The notes under the pieces were generated by a model. It made no database searches and was not told where the DNA came from. It saw nothing but the letters and a program-made list of their open reading frames with translations. Of a stretch of DNA of 64,000 nt, positions 47,834 through 58,794 are shown piece after piece. The stretch covers positions 10,586,501 to 10,650,500 of the forward strand of contig JAZGTH010000058.1 in NCBI GenBank assembly GCA_036877525.1, written 5' to 3'. Both the position numbers and the translations under genes were made by a program. Every line of letters starts with the position of its first letter. Position 1 is the first letter of the stretch. Origin of the DNA: Chromobotia macracanthus. Taxonomy: Eukaryota; Chordata; Actinopteri; Cypriniformes; Botiidae.

Positions 47834-48556
47834 ATGAACTGGGCTTCTTTTTATGCCGTGATCAGCGGCATAAACCGGCACTCGACTGGGATAGGCCGGA
47901 TCTGGGTTTCCGTCCTCTTCATTTTCCGGATCCTCATTTTGGTGGTGGCGGCAGAGAGCGTGTGGGGTGATGAGAAAGCCCATTTCATCTGCAACACCCA
48001 GCAGCCGGGCTGCAACAGTGTATGCTACGACCACTTCTTCCCCATCTCTCATATCCGGTTGTGGGCCCTTCAGCTCATCACTGTCTCTACCCCCGCCCTG
48101 CTGGTGGCCATGCACATTGCACATCGTAAGCATGTTGATAAAAAGTTGTACCGCCAGGCAGGCCGCACCAGTCCAAAAGACCTGGAGCAGATCAAAAATC
48201 AAAAGATGAAAATTACCGGCGGACTCTGGTGGACTTACATGATTAGCCTCTTGTTCCGTGTGCTATTCGAATCTGCCTTCATGTATCTATTCTACATGAT
48301 CTACCCCGGCTATAAGATGTTCCGGCTAGTAAAGTGTGACTCTTACCCCTGCCCGAACATAGTCGACTGCTTTGTGTCCCGACCAACAGAGAAAACAGTG
48401 TTTACTATATTTATGCTTGCAGTATCTGCCGTCTGCATCTTGCTCAACATCGCAGAAATCGTTTTTCTTGTTGCAAGGGCAACAAGTCGACATCTGAATA
48501 ATTCCAAGGACTCCCCGGTGGGAACCTGGATCTCTCAGAAACTGAGTTCATTTTAG
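47834..48556 (+). CDS. gjb1: Connexin, GJB1/Cx32-like (cx27.5 type), 240 aa
   Basis: Beta-group connexin: six form a hemichannel and two hemichannels form a gap junction passing ions and small metabolites between cells. The coding region is one exon, as is usual. The start at 47834 (MNWASFYAVISG) is chosen over an upstream ATG at 47744 because a TTTCAG acceptor falls between them and family members start MNW. Four membrane segments: ~22-40 (RIWVSVLFIFRILILVVAA), ~75-95 (LITVSTPALLVAMHIA), ~130-150 (LWWTYMISLLFRVLF) and ~185-210 (FTIFMLAVSAVCILLNIAEI). Extracellular Cys patterns are intact: CNTQQPGCNSVC and CDSYPCPNIVDC, with SRPTEKT. The C-tail is short (~30 aa, ending KLSSF) and lacks the Cys-rich end of mammalian Cx32. 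AATAAA at 48836. Orthology to gjb1 is fairly sure; the exact fish paralogue is not. Confidence 0.92.
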   Translation: MNWASFYAVISGINRHSTGIGRIWVSVLFIFRILILVVAAESVWGDEKAHFICNTQQPGCNSVCYDHFFPISHIRLWALQLITVSTPALLVAMHIAHRKHVDKKLYRQAGRTSPKDLEQIKNQKMKITGGLWWTYMISLLFRVLFESAFMYLFYMIYPGYKMFRLVKCDSYPCPNIVDCFVSRPTEKTVFTIFMLAVSAVCILLNIAEIVFLVARATSRHLNNSKDSPVGTWISQKLSSF

Positions 48557-49607
48557 AAGAGGCAGTCCAGTGCCATCAGTCCAGATCATTTTCATCTCAA
48601 GTCTAAAATAGATTTCACTCCAGCACAATGTTAACGAGGACTAATAATATCTTCACATCTTTTATTGATGACTTTTTTTATTCTTTTGGAACTTGGACCA
48701 CTATACAAATGTGTACATTCATTACAAAAACACACATGTAATATTAGTCCAAATAATTCTGGACCAATATTTAAATGAATTCACAATGTTTTATGAAATG
48801 TTGTACTTATATTGTAGCTAAAAATACTACAGTAAAATAAAATTCTTCATTTATTTGTGATAATCTGTCTGATTAACGACAGATGTAGCACATTAAGTTG
48901 GCACATCTTTTTTTAACACATTTATTCAATTTTCACAGATCACAGAAAAACACCCTACTTGTGCTTTGTTTAATGGCTACATGTTTTTAGACACATTGAT
49001 GTAGGTTTATCTGTTTGTCACTAAATCACATTTCCTCAAGAGTTAATAACTGTTTTGGGAAACAATGAAAGACAAGCTTTACATCAGCACCATTAAATGT
49101 AAAATAATCATTCTGAATATTCACCATGAGTAACACCATTGAAACTATTACAATTAAAACGTTATAAAAACATGGACATTAATGTATATATTTGTTTGTA
49201 TAATGTTACATATATAGTCTATATATTTAGATATATGTTATATATTTAGCTTTACGTTTGTTTTACTCCTCCAGGACTGTACAGAGATTTGACTCTAGGG
49301 GACGCAAAAGACAAACTCTCCATAGAAACCAAAGTGGCTAGAAAGTTTGAGTCTGCAGGCTCAGTCTCAGCTTTAATAAAGCCTGACAGTGATACCTGTT
49401 AAATCTTTACATGAATATATATTTAAATATCAATAAAATACATTAACATAAAAATTACTTTAATTTACTTTGATGTTAAAGCTGCAATCCGTAACTTTAT
49501 CTTGGTTAAAAATAAACAAAAATCTATAACTGAGAAAGTACATAACAGATCAGCATTAAGCACGATTTACAGTAAGTTTATAATAATAATTGATAACTTT
49601 GGATTAG

Positions 49608-49702
<95 letters not shown>

Positions 49703-50278
49703 AACGTGCAGTTTCACGCTTTATACAGAGGTGGCGGTATGGAGGAGAAAGCAGCTTTAAGAAGCTTGTTAGCACTTTGAAACTGACTGACCTCCATTTG
49801 AGGTCATTCATTTTGATAAAAATGTTATTTTGAAACTTCTAGAAATGTTCAAAGCTTCCAGATTTTTAGCCATTGTATTATTGCTTATTGTACATTATTG
49901 CTTGGTTCTAGTAATGTTATTCAAACATGTTTTAAATTCTGTAACATTTTTAAAACTTTCCACTACCAGCTAAAGAATATCATTTTTGATATGTGATATA
50001 TGATGTTAAAAACATTCTGCCAACGATACCGTTACATTGAATGTTTTTGATAACGGTGAGAACTTTGCGATAACCTCTAGAGAATGTTAGGCAGTGTTCT
50101 GTGAACGTTCCCTGTGAGTTGGGAAGCCTGTATTTCAGTAGCTTTCCTTCATTCAGCTCGTGAGCTCTACTATTGGTCCTGACAGCTGTCACTCACCAGG
50201 CAGACTCTGAGGAATAAGGCAGGTGGTTCACTTCAAAATTGTCTCTAGGGATTGTGTTCACTGCCAAAATTAACCCTA

Positions 50279-50313
<35 letters not shown>

Positions 50314-50330
50314 CAGTGTATTTCTGTAGG
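48557..50330. other. Region between the two connexin genes, part 1
   Basis: gjb1 3' UTR to about 48860, AT-rich DNA, a family C element with an expanded TA core at 49.5-49.76 kb, and an inverted relative of family D at 49.80-50.13 kb ('ctgtgaacgttccctgtgag' near 50100). A CA tract at 50279-50305. No gene. Confidence 0.5.
49479..49762. mobile_element. MITE family C copy with an internal (TA)n expansion
   Basis: Opens 'aaagctgcaatccgtaactt', then 'aaaaataaacaaaaatctat' as in the 34.56-kb copy. It is interrupted by about 84 bp of pure (TA)n at 49613-49697, followed by family C inner sequence ('acagaggtggcggtatggag'). The microsatellite has grown inside the element. Confidence 0.7.
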
Positions 50331-50334
50331 ACAG

Positions 50335-50452
50335 GACCCTCTTTCTGTCTGAAGCTGTGGACTACAGCAGAAAGTGTGTGTAGACTCGCAGATCGACTGT
50401 ATGTGTGTGTGAAGAGACTGTCTGTTCTCATTCTGGACTTTTAAACAAGGTG
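50335..50452 (+). promoter_or_regulatory. Probable 5' UTR exon of the second connexin gene
   Basis: An exon-like block ending TTTAAACAAG|GTGAGT at 50451. The matching acceptor (TGTGCAG at 52502-52508) is immediately upstream of the connexin ATG at 52525. This would give a ~2-kb intron in the 5' UTR that contains the GT/GA minisatellite. Confidence 0.45.
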
Positions 50453-51104
50453 AGTTTCAATTTATAGAATCACACACACACTAACCTATAGTGAAGCAAT
50501 CGTACACGTGAGCTTATAACACACACAGTGAGGAGACATAAGAGCAGCATCTGTCTGTAAAATGATGAGACCTGTAAACACTGTAATCTTTCTCTCCTCT
50601 TACATTGTGAGTTCTTTTGTTTAACAGTGTAAATCATATTATATCTCACTATTATAGAAGAATGGAAACAGATGGACACAGAAATGATTTTTAAACGCAT
50701 CACATCTCAGAGTATTTAAAGTCAACTTGGCTACACAATGTCATTTTAACTTACTATTTGTAATACTGGTGATGAGTTGCTGTAACAAAAAATATTTAAA
50801 CATTTCTTATTTTTGTAAGTTACACCAAATAGGATTTAAAATATTAAGTTGAAATTTGTAAAGTTAAGTTTATTAAACTTAAACATTTAAGGCAGCAAAG
50901 TTTTTTCAGTTTGAACCTGATGTGTTTTAGAGTGAAACTGACTCAGTAACTTTTGAATTACAAAGGAAAAGAAAGCTGCATTAAAATATTCATCATTCAT
51001 ATTGATAATTATGGGATGTTGTTAAGCAGTGCAGTGCATTGTAGACATTATCTCTCTATGTCTGTATGTCTTTTTTTGGCAGAATGTGGGGTTTAGTTTA
51101 TGTT

Positions 51105-52070
51105 TAGTGGGGTAATGTGTTTATCTGGGAAGTTGTGAATAGAGAGCACATAATACAGGAAGGATGGAGTGTGAGAGCCTTCTGTGAATGAGTTTGTGTG
51201 TGTGATTGAGTAAGTGTGTGAGTTTGTGAAGGTGTTTGAGTGAGTGTGTATGAGTGTGTGTATGAGTTTATGTGTGTGATTCATTGAGTGTGTACGTGTT
51301 TGAGTGAGTGTGTTTGAGTGAGTGTGTATGAGTGTGTGTATGAGTGAATGTGTATGAGTGAATGTGTATGAGTGTGTGTATGTGTTTGAGTGTATGAATT
51401 TATGTGTGTGATTCATTGAGTGTGTGTATGAGTGTGTATATGAGTGTGTGTGAGTTTGTGTACGTGTTTGAGTGAATGTGTATGTGTATGTGTTTGAGTG
51501 AGTGTGTTTGAGTGAGTGTGTATGAGTGTGTGTATGAGTGAATGTGTATGAGTGAATGTGTATGAGTGTGTGTATGTGTTTGAGTGAGTGTATGAATTTA
51601 TGTGTGTGATTCATTGAGTGTGTGTATGAGTGTGTATATGAGTGTGTGTGAGTTTGTGTACGTGTTTGAGTGAATGTGTATGTGTTTGAGTGAGTGTGTT
51701 TGAGTGAGTGTGTGTATGAGTGAGTGTGTATATGAGTGTGTGTGAGTTTGTGTACGTGTTTGAGTGAATGTGTATGTGTATGTGTTTGAGTGAGTTTGTG
51801 TATGTGTTTGAGTGTGTGTGTGTATGAGTGAGTGTGTATGAATTTGTGTTTGTGTTTATAGAGTAGAGAGCACATAATACAGGGAGGATGGAGTGTGAGA
51901 GCCTTCTGTGTATGAGTTTGTGTGTGTGTTTGAGTGCGTATGATTTTGTGAATGTGTTTCAGTGAGTGTATGAGTTTATGTGTGTGATTCATTGTGTATG
52001 AGTGTGTGTGTGTGTGTATGAGTGAGTGTGTATGAATTTGTGTGTTTGAATGGGTGTGTATGTAGGGGTC
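51105..52070. repeat. GT/GA-rich minisatellite (~1 kb)
   Basis: Irregular tandem units such as 'gagtgtgtatgagtgagtgt' and 'gtttgagtgaatgtgtatgt', with higher-order repetition: segments of about 170-190 bp starting 'atttatgtgtgtgattcatt' recur. The long minus-strand frame (His/Thr/Ser repeats) is an artefact. Confidence 0.95.
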
Positions 52071-52334
52071 GGGTATGTCCACCTGTTTCAGGTCAAGCTC
52101 AGGCATGCAGATCTGTCGATCAAACCACAGGGCCACGTGACCAAATATAACAACACATCCCTCAAACATGACACAGAACCGTCAACCCACCTGTCTTCCA
52201 GTATGTGTGTATTTTTGTGCTGATTCCTGCAGGATCTTTAATGAGCGTAAACAAATTAATACAAATTAATTGTTGTATAAGTAAATTTGAACAAATACTA
52301 CAAATACAAATCACGAAATATTAATATATTAATT

Positions 52335-52485
52335 ATATTATCATTTACATTTATGCATTTAGCAGAGGTTTTATCCGTGGTGCATTCAAGGTATACATTT
52401 TTTATGAGTGTATATGTGTGTTCCCTGGGATTCAAACCCACAACCTTTGTGCTGCTAACAATGCTCCACCAGCACTATTGTCATA
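52335..52485 (-). mobile_element. tRNA-derived SINE
   Basis: Minus-strand head with GGTGGAGCATTG and B-box-like 'caaaggttgtgggtttgaat', then 'acacatatacactcataaaa' and the tail near 52340 ('catttatgcatttagcagag' on the plus strand). It lies just upstream of the connexin coding exon. Confidence 0.7.
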
Positions 52486-52524
52486 AATATATTTTATGTC
52501 TGTGCAGGTGGACACACAGCAATA

Positions 52525-53589
52525 ATGGGAGACTGGGGTTCTCTTGGAAAGCTTCTGGAAAGTGCCCAGGAACACTCCACTGTGGTTGGGAAAGTCTGGC
52601 TCACTGTACTCTTCATTTTCCGTATCCTGGTGCTCGGAGCTGCTGCAGAGAAGGTGTGGGGCGATGAGCAGTCGGGCTTTACCTGCGACACCAAACAGCC
52701 CGGTTGTCAGAATGTATGTTATGACATCACCTTCCCAATCTCCCACATTCGGTTCTGGGTAATGCAGATCATCTTTGTTTCCACTCCAACGCTGATCTAC
52801 CTGGGTCACATCCTGCACCTGGTGCGCATGGAGCAGAAACATAAACGCAATGAGGCAAGCAGAGCAGACAGACAAGCCCTGCTGAGCACCAAAGTCGCAA
52901 AAGGCCCCGTCAGGGATGAGCAGGGAAAAATCCGTCTGCAGGGAGTTCTGCTGCGCACGTACGTCTTCAACATCATCTTCAAAACGCTGTTTGAGGTGGG
53001 CTTCATCGTCGCTCAGTACTTCCTGTACGGATTTGAACTGAAGCCGCTGTACACCTGCAGCAGGTGGCCCTGCCCAAACACCGTCAACTGCTACATCTCC
53101 CGACCCACAGAGAAAACCATCTTCATCATCTTCATGCTGGCTGTAGCCTGTGTGTCATTACTGCTCAATCTGGTGGAGATGTATCACCTGGGCTTCACCA
53201 AGTGCAGACAGGGTCTCCGTTACCGACGCTCTCACTCCATCTGTGACACCGAATCTAAAAGTCCCAGCGAGGACGCAGTGGTTCCATTTGTGCCCAGCTA
53301 TCCTTATTTCCCACCTCACGCTCTTCCGCCGGCACCCTTTTCCACAGAGCCCCATTTTAACCTCACGGAACATGACAGAGTCTTCCCGTCCAATGGGAGC
53401 CGTTCCGTCTACAAGCAGAACCGAGAGAACATGGCTGTAGAGTGCAGTGGGAAACCTGACACAGGGGACTTCAAGACCAACAAGATGTCCAGTTCTGTGC
53501 CCGGATCCCCTGCAAGACAACATCGCAGGCCCAGTCATTCAAGTCACTATAGCAACAACAAATCCAGACAGGATGACCTGAAAATATGA
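52525..53589 (+). CDS. Alpha connexin, GJA3/Cx46-clade (cx39.9-size), 354 aa
   Basis: Alpha-group gap-junction channel protein, single coding exon. The start MGDWGSLGKLLESAQEHSTV is the family N-terminus, just after a TGTGCAG acceptor. Membrane segments at ~23-42 (VWLTVLFIFRILVLGAAA), ~76-96, ~155-175 (YVFNIIFKTLFEVGFIVA) and ~208-228 (IFIIFMLAVACVSLLLN). Extracellular motifs: CDTKQPGCQNVC and CSRWPCPNTVNC, with SRPTEKT. The second loop has Asn where GJA3 and most connexins have Asp (NTVD). The C-tail is Pro/Ser-rich and ends SRQDDLKI, like the PDZ-type DDLxI/V ends of Cx43/46/50. Length and sequence fit the fish cx39.9 type, but gja3 itself is possible. AATAAA at 53864. It follows the gjb1-like gene in the same direction; convergent with rnf128. 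Confidence 0.9.
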   Translation: MGDWGSLGKLLESAQEHSTVVGKVWLTVLFIFRILVLGAAAEKVWGDEQSGFTCDTKQPGCQNVCYDITFPISHIRFWVMQIIFVSTPTLIYLGHILHLVRMEQKHKRNEASRADRQALLSTKVAKGPVRDEQGKIRLQGVLLRTYVFNIIFKTLFEVGFIVAQYFLYGFELKPLYTCSRWPCPNTVNCYISRPTEKTIFIIFMLAVACVSLLLNLVEMYHLGFTKCRQGLRYRRSHSICDTESKSPSEDAVVPFVPSYPYFPPHALPPAPFSTEPHFNLTEHDRVFPSNGSRSVYKQNRENMAVECSGKPDTGDFKTNKMSSSVPGSPARQHRRPSHSSHYSNNKSRQDDLKI

Positions 53590-53863
53590 CGACAGGGAGA
53601 TGAGATGCCATCACTGCTTCATTCTGAGGGCACAGGAGATAAAGTCTGCTAATGAGGGCAGATTTCTACAGTGCCTTTCAGAGTCAACATCAGCGAAGAT
53701 GCTCAGACAGAATATTGATGTTGCCTTACTTGAATTTATACTTGAATGAGTTTTGTGGGAACACTGTGATGTGAGTCAGATTAAACTTGATCATGTATTG
53801 AACAGATTGAAGGTTTAATCTGAATCAAACTTTTGATTTTAAAAATGCCTTTTAGTAACCAGC

Positions 53864-53869
53864 AATAAA
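53864..53869 (+). terminator. Polyadenylation signal of the alpha connexin gene
   Basis: AATAAA 275 bp after the stop codon, in 'ccagcaataaaatctttacg'. Confidence 0.65.
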
Positions 53870-54064
53870 ATCTTTACGAGACTTACAGGTTAAATGTGAA
53901 TGTTGTATATTGAACTTTTGTGATATTGTGAACTTACTAGTTTACGTCCAACAGTTGCCATGGAAAATTTAGGACTTCTTTAGAACAATCCGTTAAGTAA
54001 AAGTCCTTTATTTATAGTGGCAACTGCAATCACATTTTACAGCAATTAAACATCTTGTGTGAAC

Positions 54065-54204
<140 letters not shown>

Positions 54205-54262
54205 CTTTTTAAAAGCAAGAAGCAAGTCAAACTAGGTGGACGCAGACAATTTCATAAAATAT

Positions 54263-54268
54263 TTTATT
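54263..54268 (-). terminator. Candidate rnf128 polyadenylation signal
   Basis: TTTATT on the plus strand, AATAAA on the minus strand, about 580 bp after the rnf128 stop. Confidence 0.5.
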
Positions 54269-54847
54269 TACAATGTTAATGTCAGTACTTTTCATTTTAA
54301 AAGCGTAAAGAACATATTTCCATCCCTTATTTAAATATTCAAATCAGGAAAACTCATCCAAGACTTCTTAAAAGTAGCCCCATAAGTGTGTAAGGCACAA
54401 TAAATTCTGAGTTTTAAAATTTCCTTCAAAACTGGAACAATTTTGTTAGTAAACTATAAAAACAAAGGAGGGAGGGGGACCTACAGTATGTGTTAAAGTA
54501 CAGCAGGTACTCGCACATGCACACACTCGCTCTCTCTCTCTGTTTCCACAACTGCTCTGACTTCACAAGGCAGTACACCTCAACACTGACCCCATCACGG
54601 TGGGAATTATACCCTGAATCATAAATAATGACACCCTGAATTAATCAATCACAAAGAGTTAAACCAGGACCTCTGACCCAGAAATCAATCAGATCCCTTA
54701 CAGTCAATCTGTCACAGAGAGAGAATATTTATAGGCACTTAGTAAGAAACTAATCAGAAGGGCTCAGCAGTGCTTTGATTTGACTACAAGTCTTTATATA
54801 AGAACTCATTCATCTGTGTGAATGCAGTGTGTTAGTATTTATGCTGT

Positions 54848-57800
54848 TCAGGTCCTGACTTCACTCTGATTGTGAACATCACTCTCGAAGGCAAGATTAT
54901 CATATAGAGTTGGCAAGTCCAGACGCTCCTCCTGCAGACCTGAAAACCAATCAAAACATACCACTGAGACCGAAAGACCAATCACAACACAGTACTCGAG
55001 TCCAACTGACCTACCACAAAACACCAATGTAATTACTGACTGTAACTACTGTATTAGTATATAAAATATTACACTTTTTTTAAAATGATATTTTCAGATG
55101 AATTCTTATAAACATTCACTTCTGTAATTCACTTTGGATTAAAGCATATGCTAAATGCTGTTGCTAACTAATGCCTGTATATAAACATCAAATTAAAAAT
55201 TAAGACATTTAATCACTGGGTTCTGTTAATCACAGCCAAACATGAAAGTCTATAAATCTTTCTCTTAACCAGTTAACAGACACCTGAACCAGTTAACATT
55301 ACAGGCACCTTGTATGTGCACGTTTAGAAGTGAGGTGAAGTGTGTATTTATTTTTCAAACCGTTTAGGGTTTCTTTAGTAGGACTGGAAGGCTCGTTTCC
55401 GTGCATAGATGCATATCCAGAGGATGCAGTCTCACTCTGCAGGTCCTCAGAAGCAGACAAAGACCTGAACTCAGGCAGGGAAATCTGTGGTTGCTCCTCC
55501 ACATCCATCTATGAGAAAAAGAGAGTTTAAGACAAAATAAATGATTACATGTAGTCAAAAACAAATCAATATATCTTTAAAGTTCAACATGGTAACCAAA
55601 TTTAATAAAATCGCAGCCTTAGAGATATATAAAATATATAAAAAAATGGCTGCTAAATTCATACTGCACAAAGATAAAGTGAGTTAACTATTGAACTTCC
55701 CTCATGTGGAGGACTTCATGACAAAGCAGCAGTTTAGGGTCAGTAGTAACATTACAGAAGTCGTCAGGATTCACGTGTTAGTGTCATTCAGCCACGTGAC
55801 AGTATGACCAAAACAAAACAAGGAACATGGGAATGGAATATAACGTTCATTTGTCATGAGCACCCTTTGCAACAGGCATGTGGTTTAGATGTCATCTTTA
55901 GGTCATGACTGCCCAGGGAAAACGGTTAGAACTTTGAGTAGACAGACAAACTCTTGAGGTGCAAGAAACACAATCAGAGCTGCTCTGGTACAAAGAACAA
56001 GCTCAGATCCCTTGAGTGTCAACTTTACTTGCCAGTAACCTGCTAACCATGTGTGGTCCATTCACAACAAATTAAACCGCATCAGGAATTAAACACCCAC
56101 AGAACATTAGAGACTAAAGCAGGGAAAATCATGCGATACGTATATCTTGATCACAATAGTTTAAAATACAGATTCATTGTTTAGCGAGTAGTTAAAGTAG
56201 TTAAATCTATACACTAAACTAACTCCCACAGTGCCAGATCAGGACAAAACAGGAAAATCCCACAAACTGAAGGAAGGTAACTTGCATTTTATGGTAAACA
56301 GGTGCTAGTGTGACACTGAGAACTTTCTCTTTGTTAGAATGCTAGATGTCAAATGTTCCAACACTCAATTTGAATCCCGTCTTCAATGAGTTCACCTCCA
56401 TCACCACAGTTTACATACTGGATGATAAACTGCTGACTCAAAACACGCAGATGCAGTCCTGAAGCAGAAGAATTTAAAGGGATAGTACACCCCAAAATGA
56501 AAATCCTTCCATCATTTACTCACCCTCATGTCATTCCAAAACTTTGGAACACAAAAGAAGATATTTTGAAGGACGTTGGTAACCAAACAACAACAACCAT
56601 TAACACAAACCACTGAGACATTTCTCAAAATATCTTCTTTTGTGTTCCACAGACGAAATAAACATCATAAAGGTTTTGAAAGACATGAGGGTGAGGAAAT
56701 GGTGCAGAAAAAAACTATCCCTTCAATAGGAAAATATAATTAAAAAGTAAAAACAAAGTTTAACCATTATCTTGGTTTGGCAAATCTGGGCCTCAGATTT
56801 TTTTGACACCACAGGATTAGAATTCTGCCATAGCTCATAAACAATGCAAACACAAACAAAAATATCAGTATATTTTAGTTTTTTAAATGTATTTATTGTT
56901 GCACCATCTGTTTATTGCTTTTTCTCTGTCTTGTTTTTTTACACGGCACAACAGTTTGTATCTAAATTTTTACTGTCATCTCAACTGAGCATGTGACAAT
57001 TAAACTTTGAACTCTCAGGTGTGTCCCTGCTGACGATAAGGAAATGGAAGATAAACCATTTCATTCTACAATCTGTATGTTTTGCCTCTATCGCGATCTC
57101 TGTTAATCTCTGTTTGTAACATAAAAGTACAAGTTACTTGTGAGCCGTTTTCTTAACCTGAATGACAAGTTTAAATTCTGAACAACTGCATCATCTACAG
57201 TACCCACACATGATATAACAACCAGATCTTCTTTCTGTTTACAGACAGACACTTCCTGTGAAATCAGACCCGACAACTCAAATTATAAATCATTATTATT
57301 ATTAAACTTACTGTTGTGAATCGGGCTTAGGTAAGAAATTTGTGTTGATCTGTTATGTATTTATAACTGATTTTTGTTCCTTTTTAAACAGAGTTACAGA
57401 TTGCAGCTTTAATGATCAGCAGCAAAACAACACAATCTCTCTCCTGACGCGAGTTAAAACATATACATAACTAATCAGACGCTCCATGTCCCGCTCTACA
57501 TGACTCAGAAGTCCACAGCTTTACACCAATGCTTTCATAAGTCTCTTTCTCTCTGACAACTACCAAATGAAGAAATCTGATTGGTTATCTTTATGCCTCA
57601 CTTTATTATATTCAGTACTGGGTCTTATTGCCATTATGGTCTGTAATAAAGAAAAAAAACACTTTCTGTAAAGTCACTGACCATCTTTGATCCGCCCCAG
57701 TTAACCAAAACTAAGAGATGAGTTTGAAACAGACTGGATATTTGTTAACGTTTGTTTGTGGTGGGGAGCGAATTAGTGTGTATGTCTGCACTGCACAGTC

Positions 57801-58671
57801 ATTTGCTAAACCTCAAAGCTTTCCGTAGACAAACCATGTTTTGAATTTGACTGGCGGTCAATCTCACCTCCACTCCAAGGGCTTTAAGAATATCACATTT
57901 GCACATGGGGCAGGTTCTGTGCTCCAGCAGCCACGGCTCTATGCAGGACTTGTGAAAGAAATGACTGCAAGACACACAAAAGCAGTGAACAGCCGTATTC
58001 AGACCGCAAAGACATTCTGATTTACAGTGTAAACATAACTGATAACTGGAGACGCACTTGCATGTGAGAACTGACAGCACGTCTCCTGGTTTATATAAGT
58101 CGATACACACAGCACAGGTGTCAGCATCAGGGCCGGTTTCCTAAGAAACACACACACAAATCATCAAAACATTGTTTATGACGTTAGCTGCTGTGTGTCT
58201 GTAGTCAGTTATCACATTAATGTTAAGCCTATAAAAATAATGTAGCCTAGTATATCATTTGAATAATGCATCATTTTAATTAACTAATATAATTAACATT
58301 TGTCTTAAAGGATCGTACACCCAAAATGGCCTGAGGTTGAGTCCATTAACAGTCAATTTTTATTTTTGGATGAAATATCCCTTTAATAATCCTCAGTAAT
58401 TCTGTTTCTATCAATTCTGTTTGCAACTTAAAAAAAACGCATTGCCTTCCATATTCTTTACATCTGTTTGTTGTGCTGCTTTTCACTCAATGGTTAATGA
58501 GCTGATTAATGTGCAAAGGTTCGATTTACAACCAAGAAACGTGTGGATTTATACTTTCATTTTTAAAAGCCACATTCAAAGAGGAAACAGATGTACAAAT
58601 ATAAACCTGCACACAAGGAAGAGCAAGAAAACACACACACACTCACACACACACTCACACACACACACACA

Positions 58672-58716
<45 letters not shown>

Positions 58717-58743
58717 ACACACTCACACACTCACACACACACA

Positions 58744-58794
<51 letters not shown>

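Noticed and set aside
47816..48202. 128-codon minus-strand frame antisense to the gjb1-like gene
   Set aside because: A shadow of the connexin coding frame; the same occurs antisense to the second connexin (52432-52875, 53158-53538).
51093..52169. 358-codon open frame on the minus strand, rich in His/Thr/Ser
   Set aside because: It is a direct translation of the GT/GA minisatellite, with no splice sites, homology or codon pattern of a gene.
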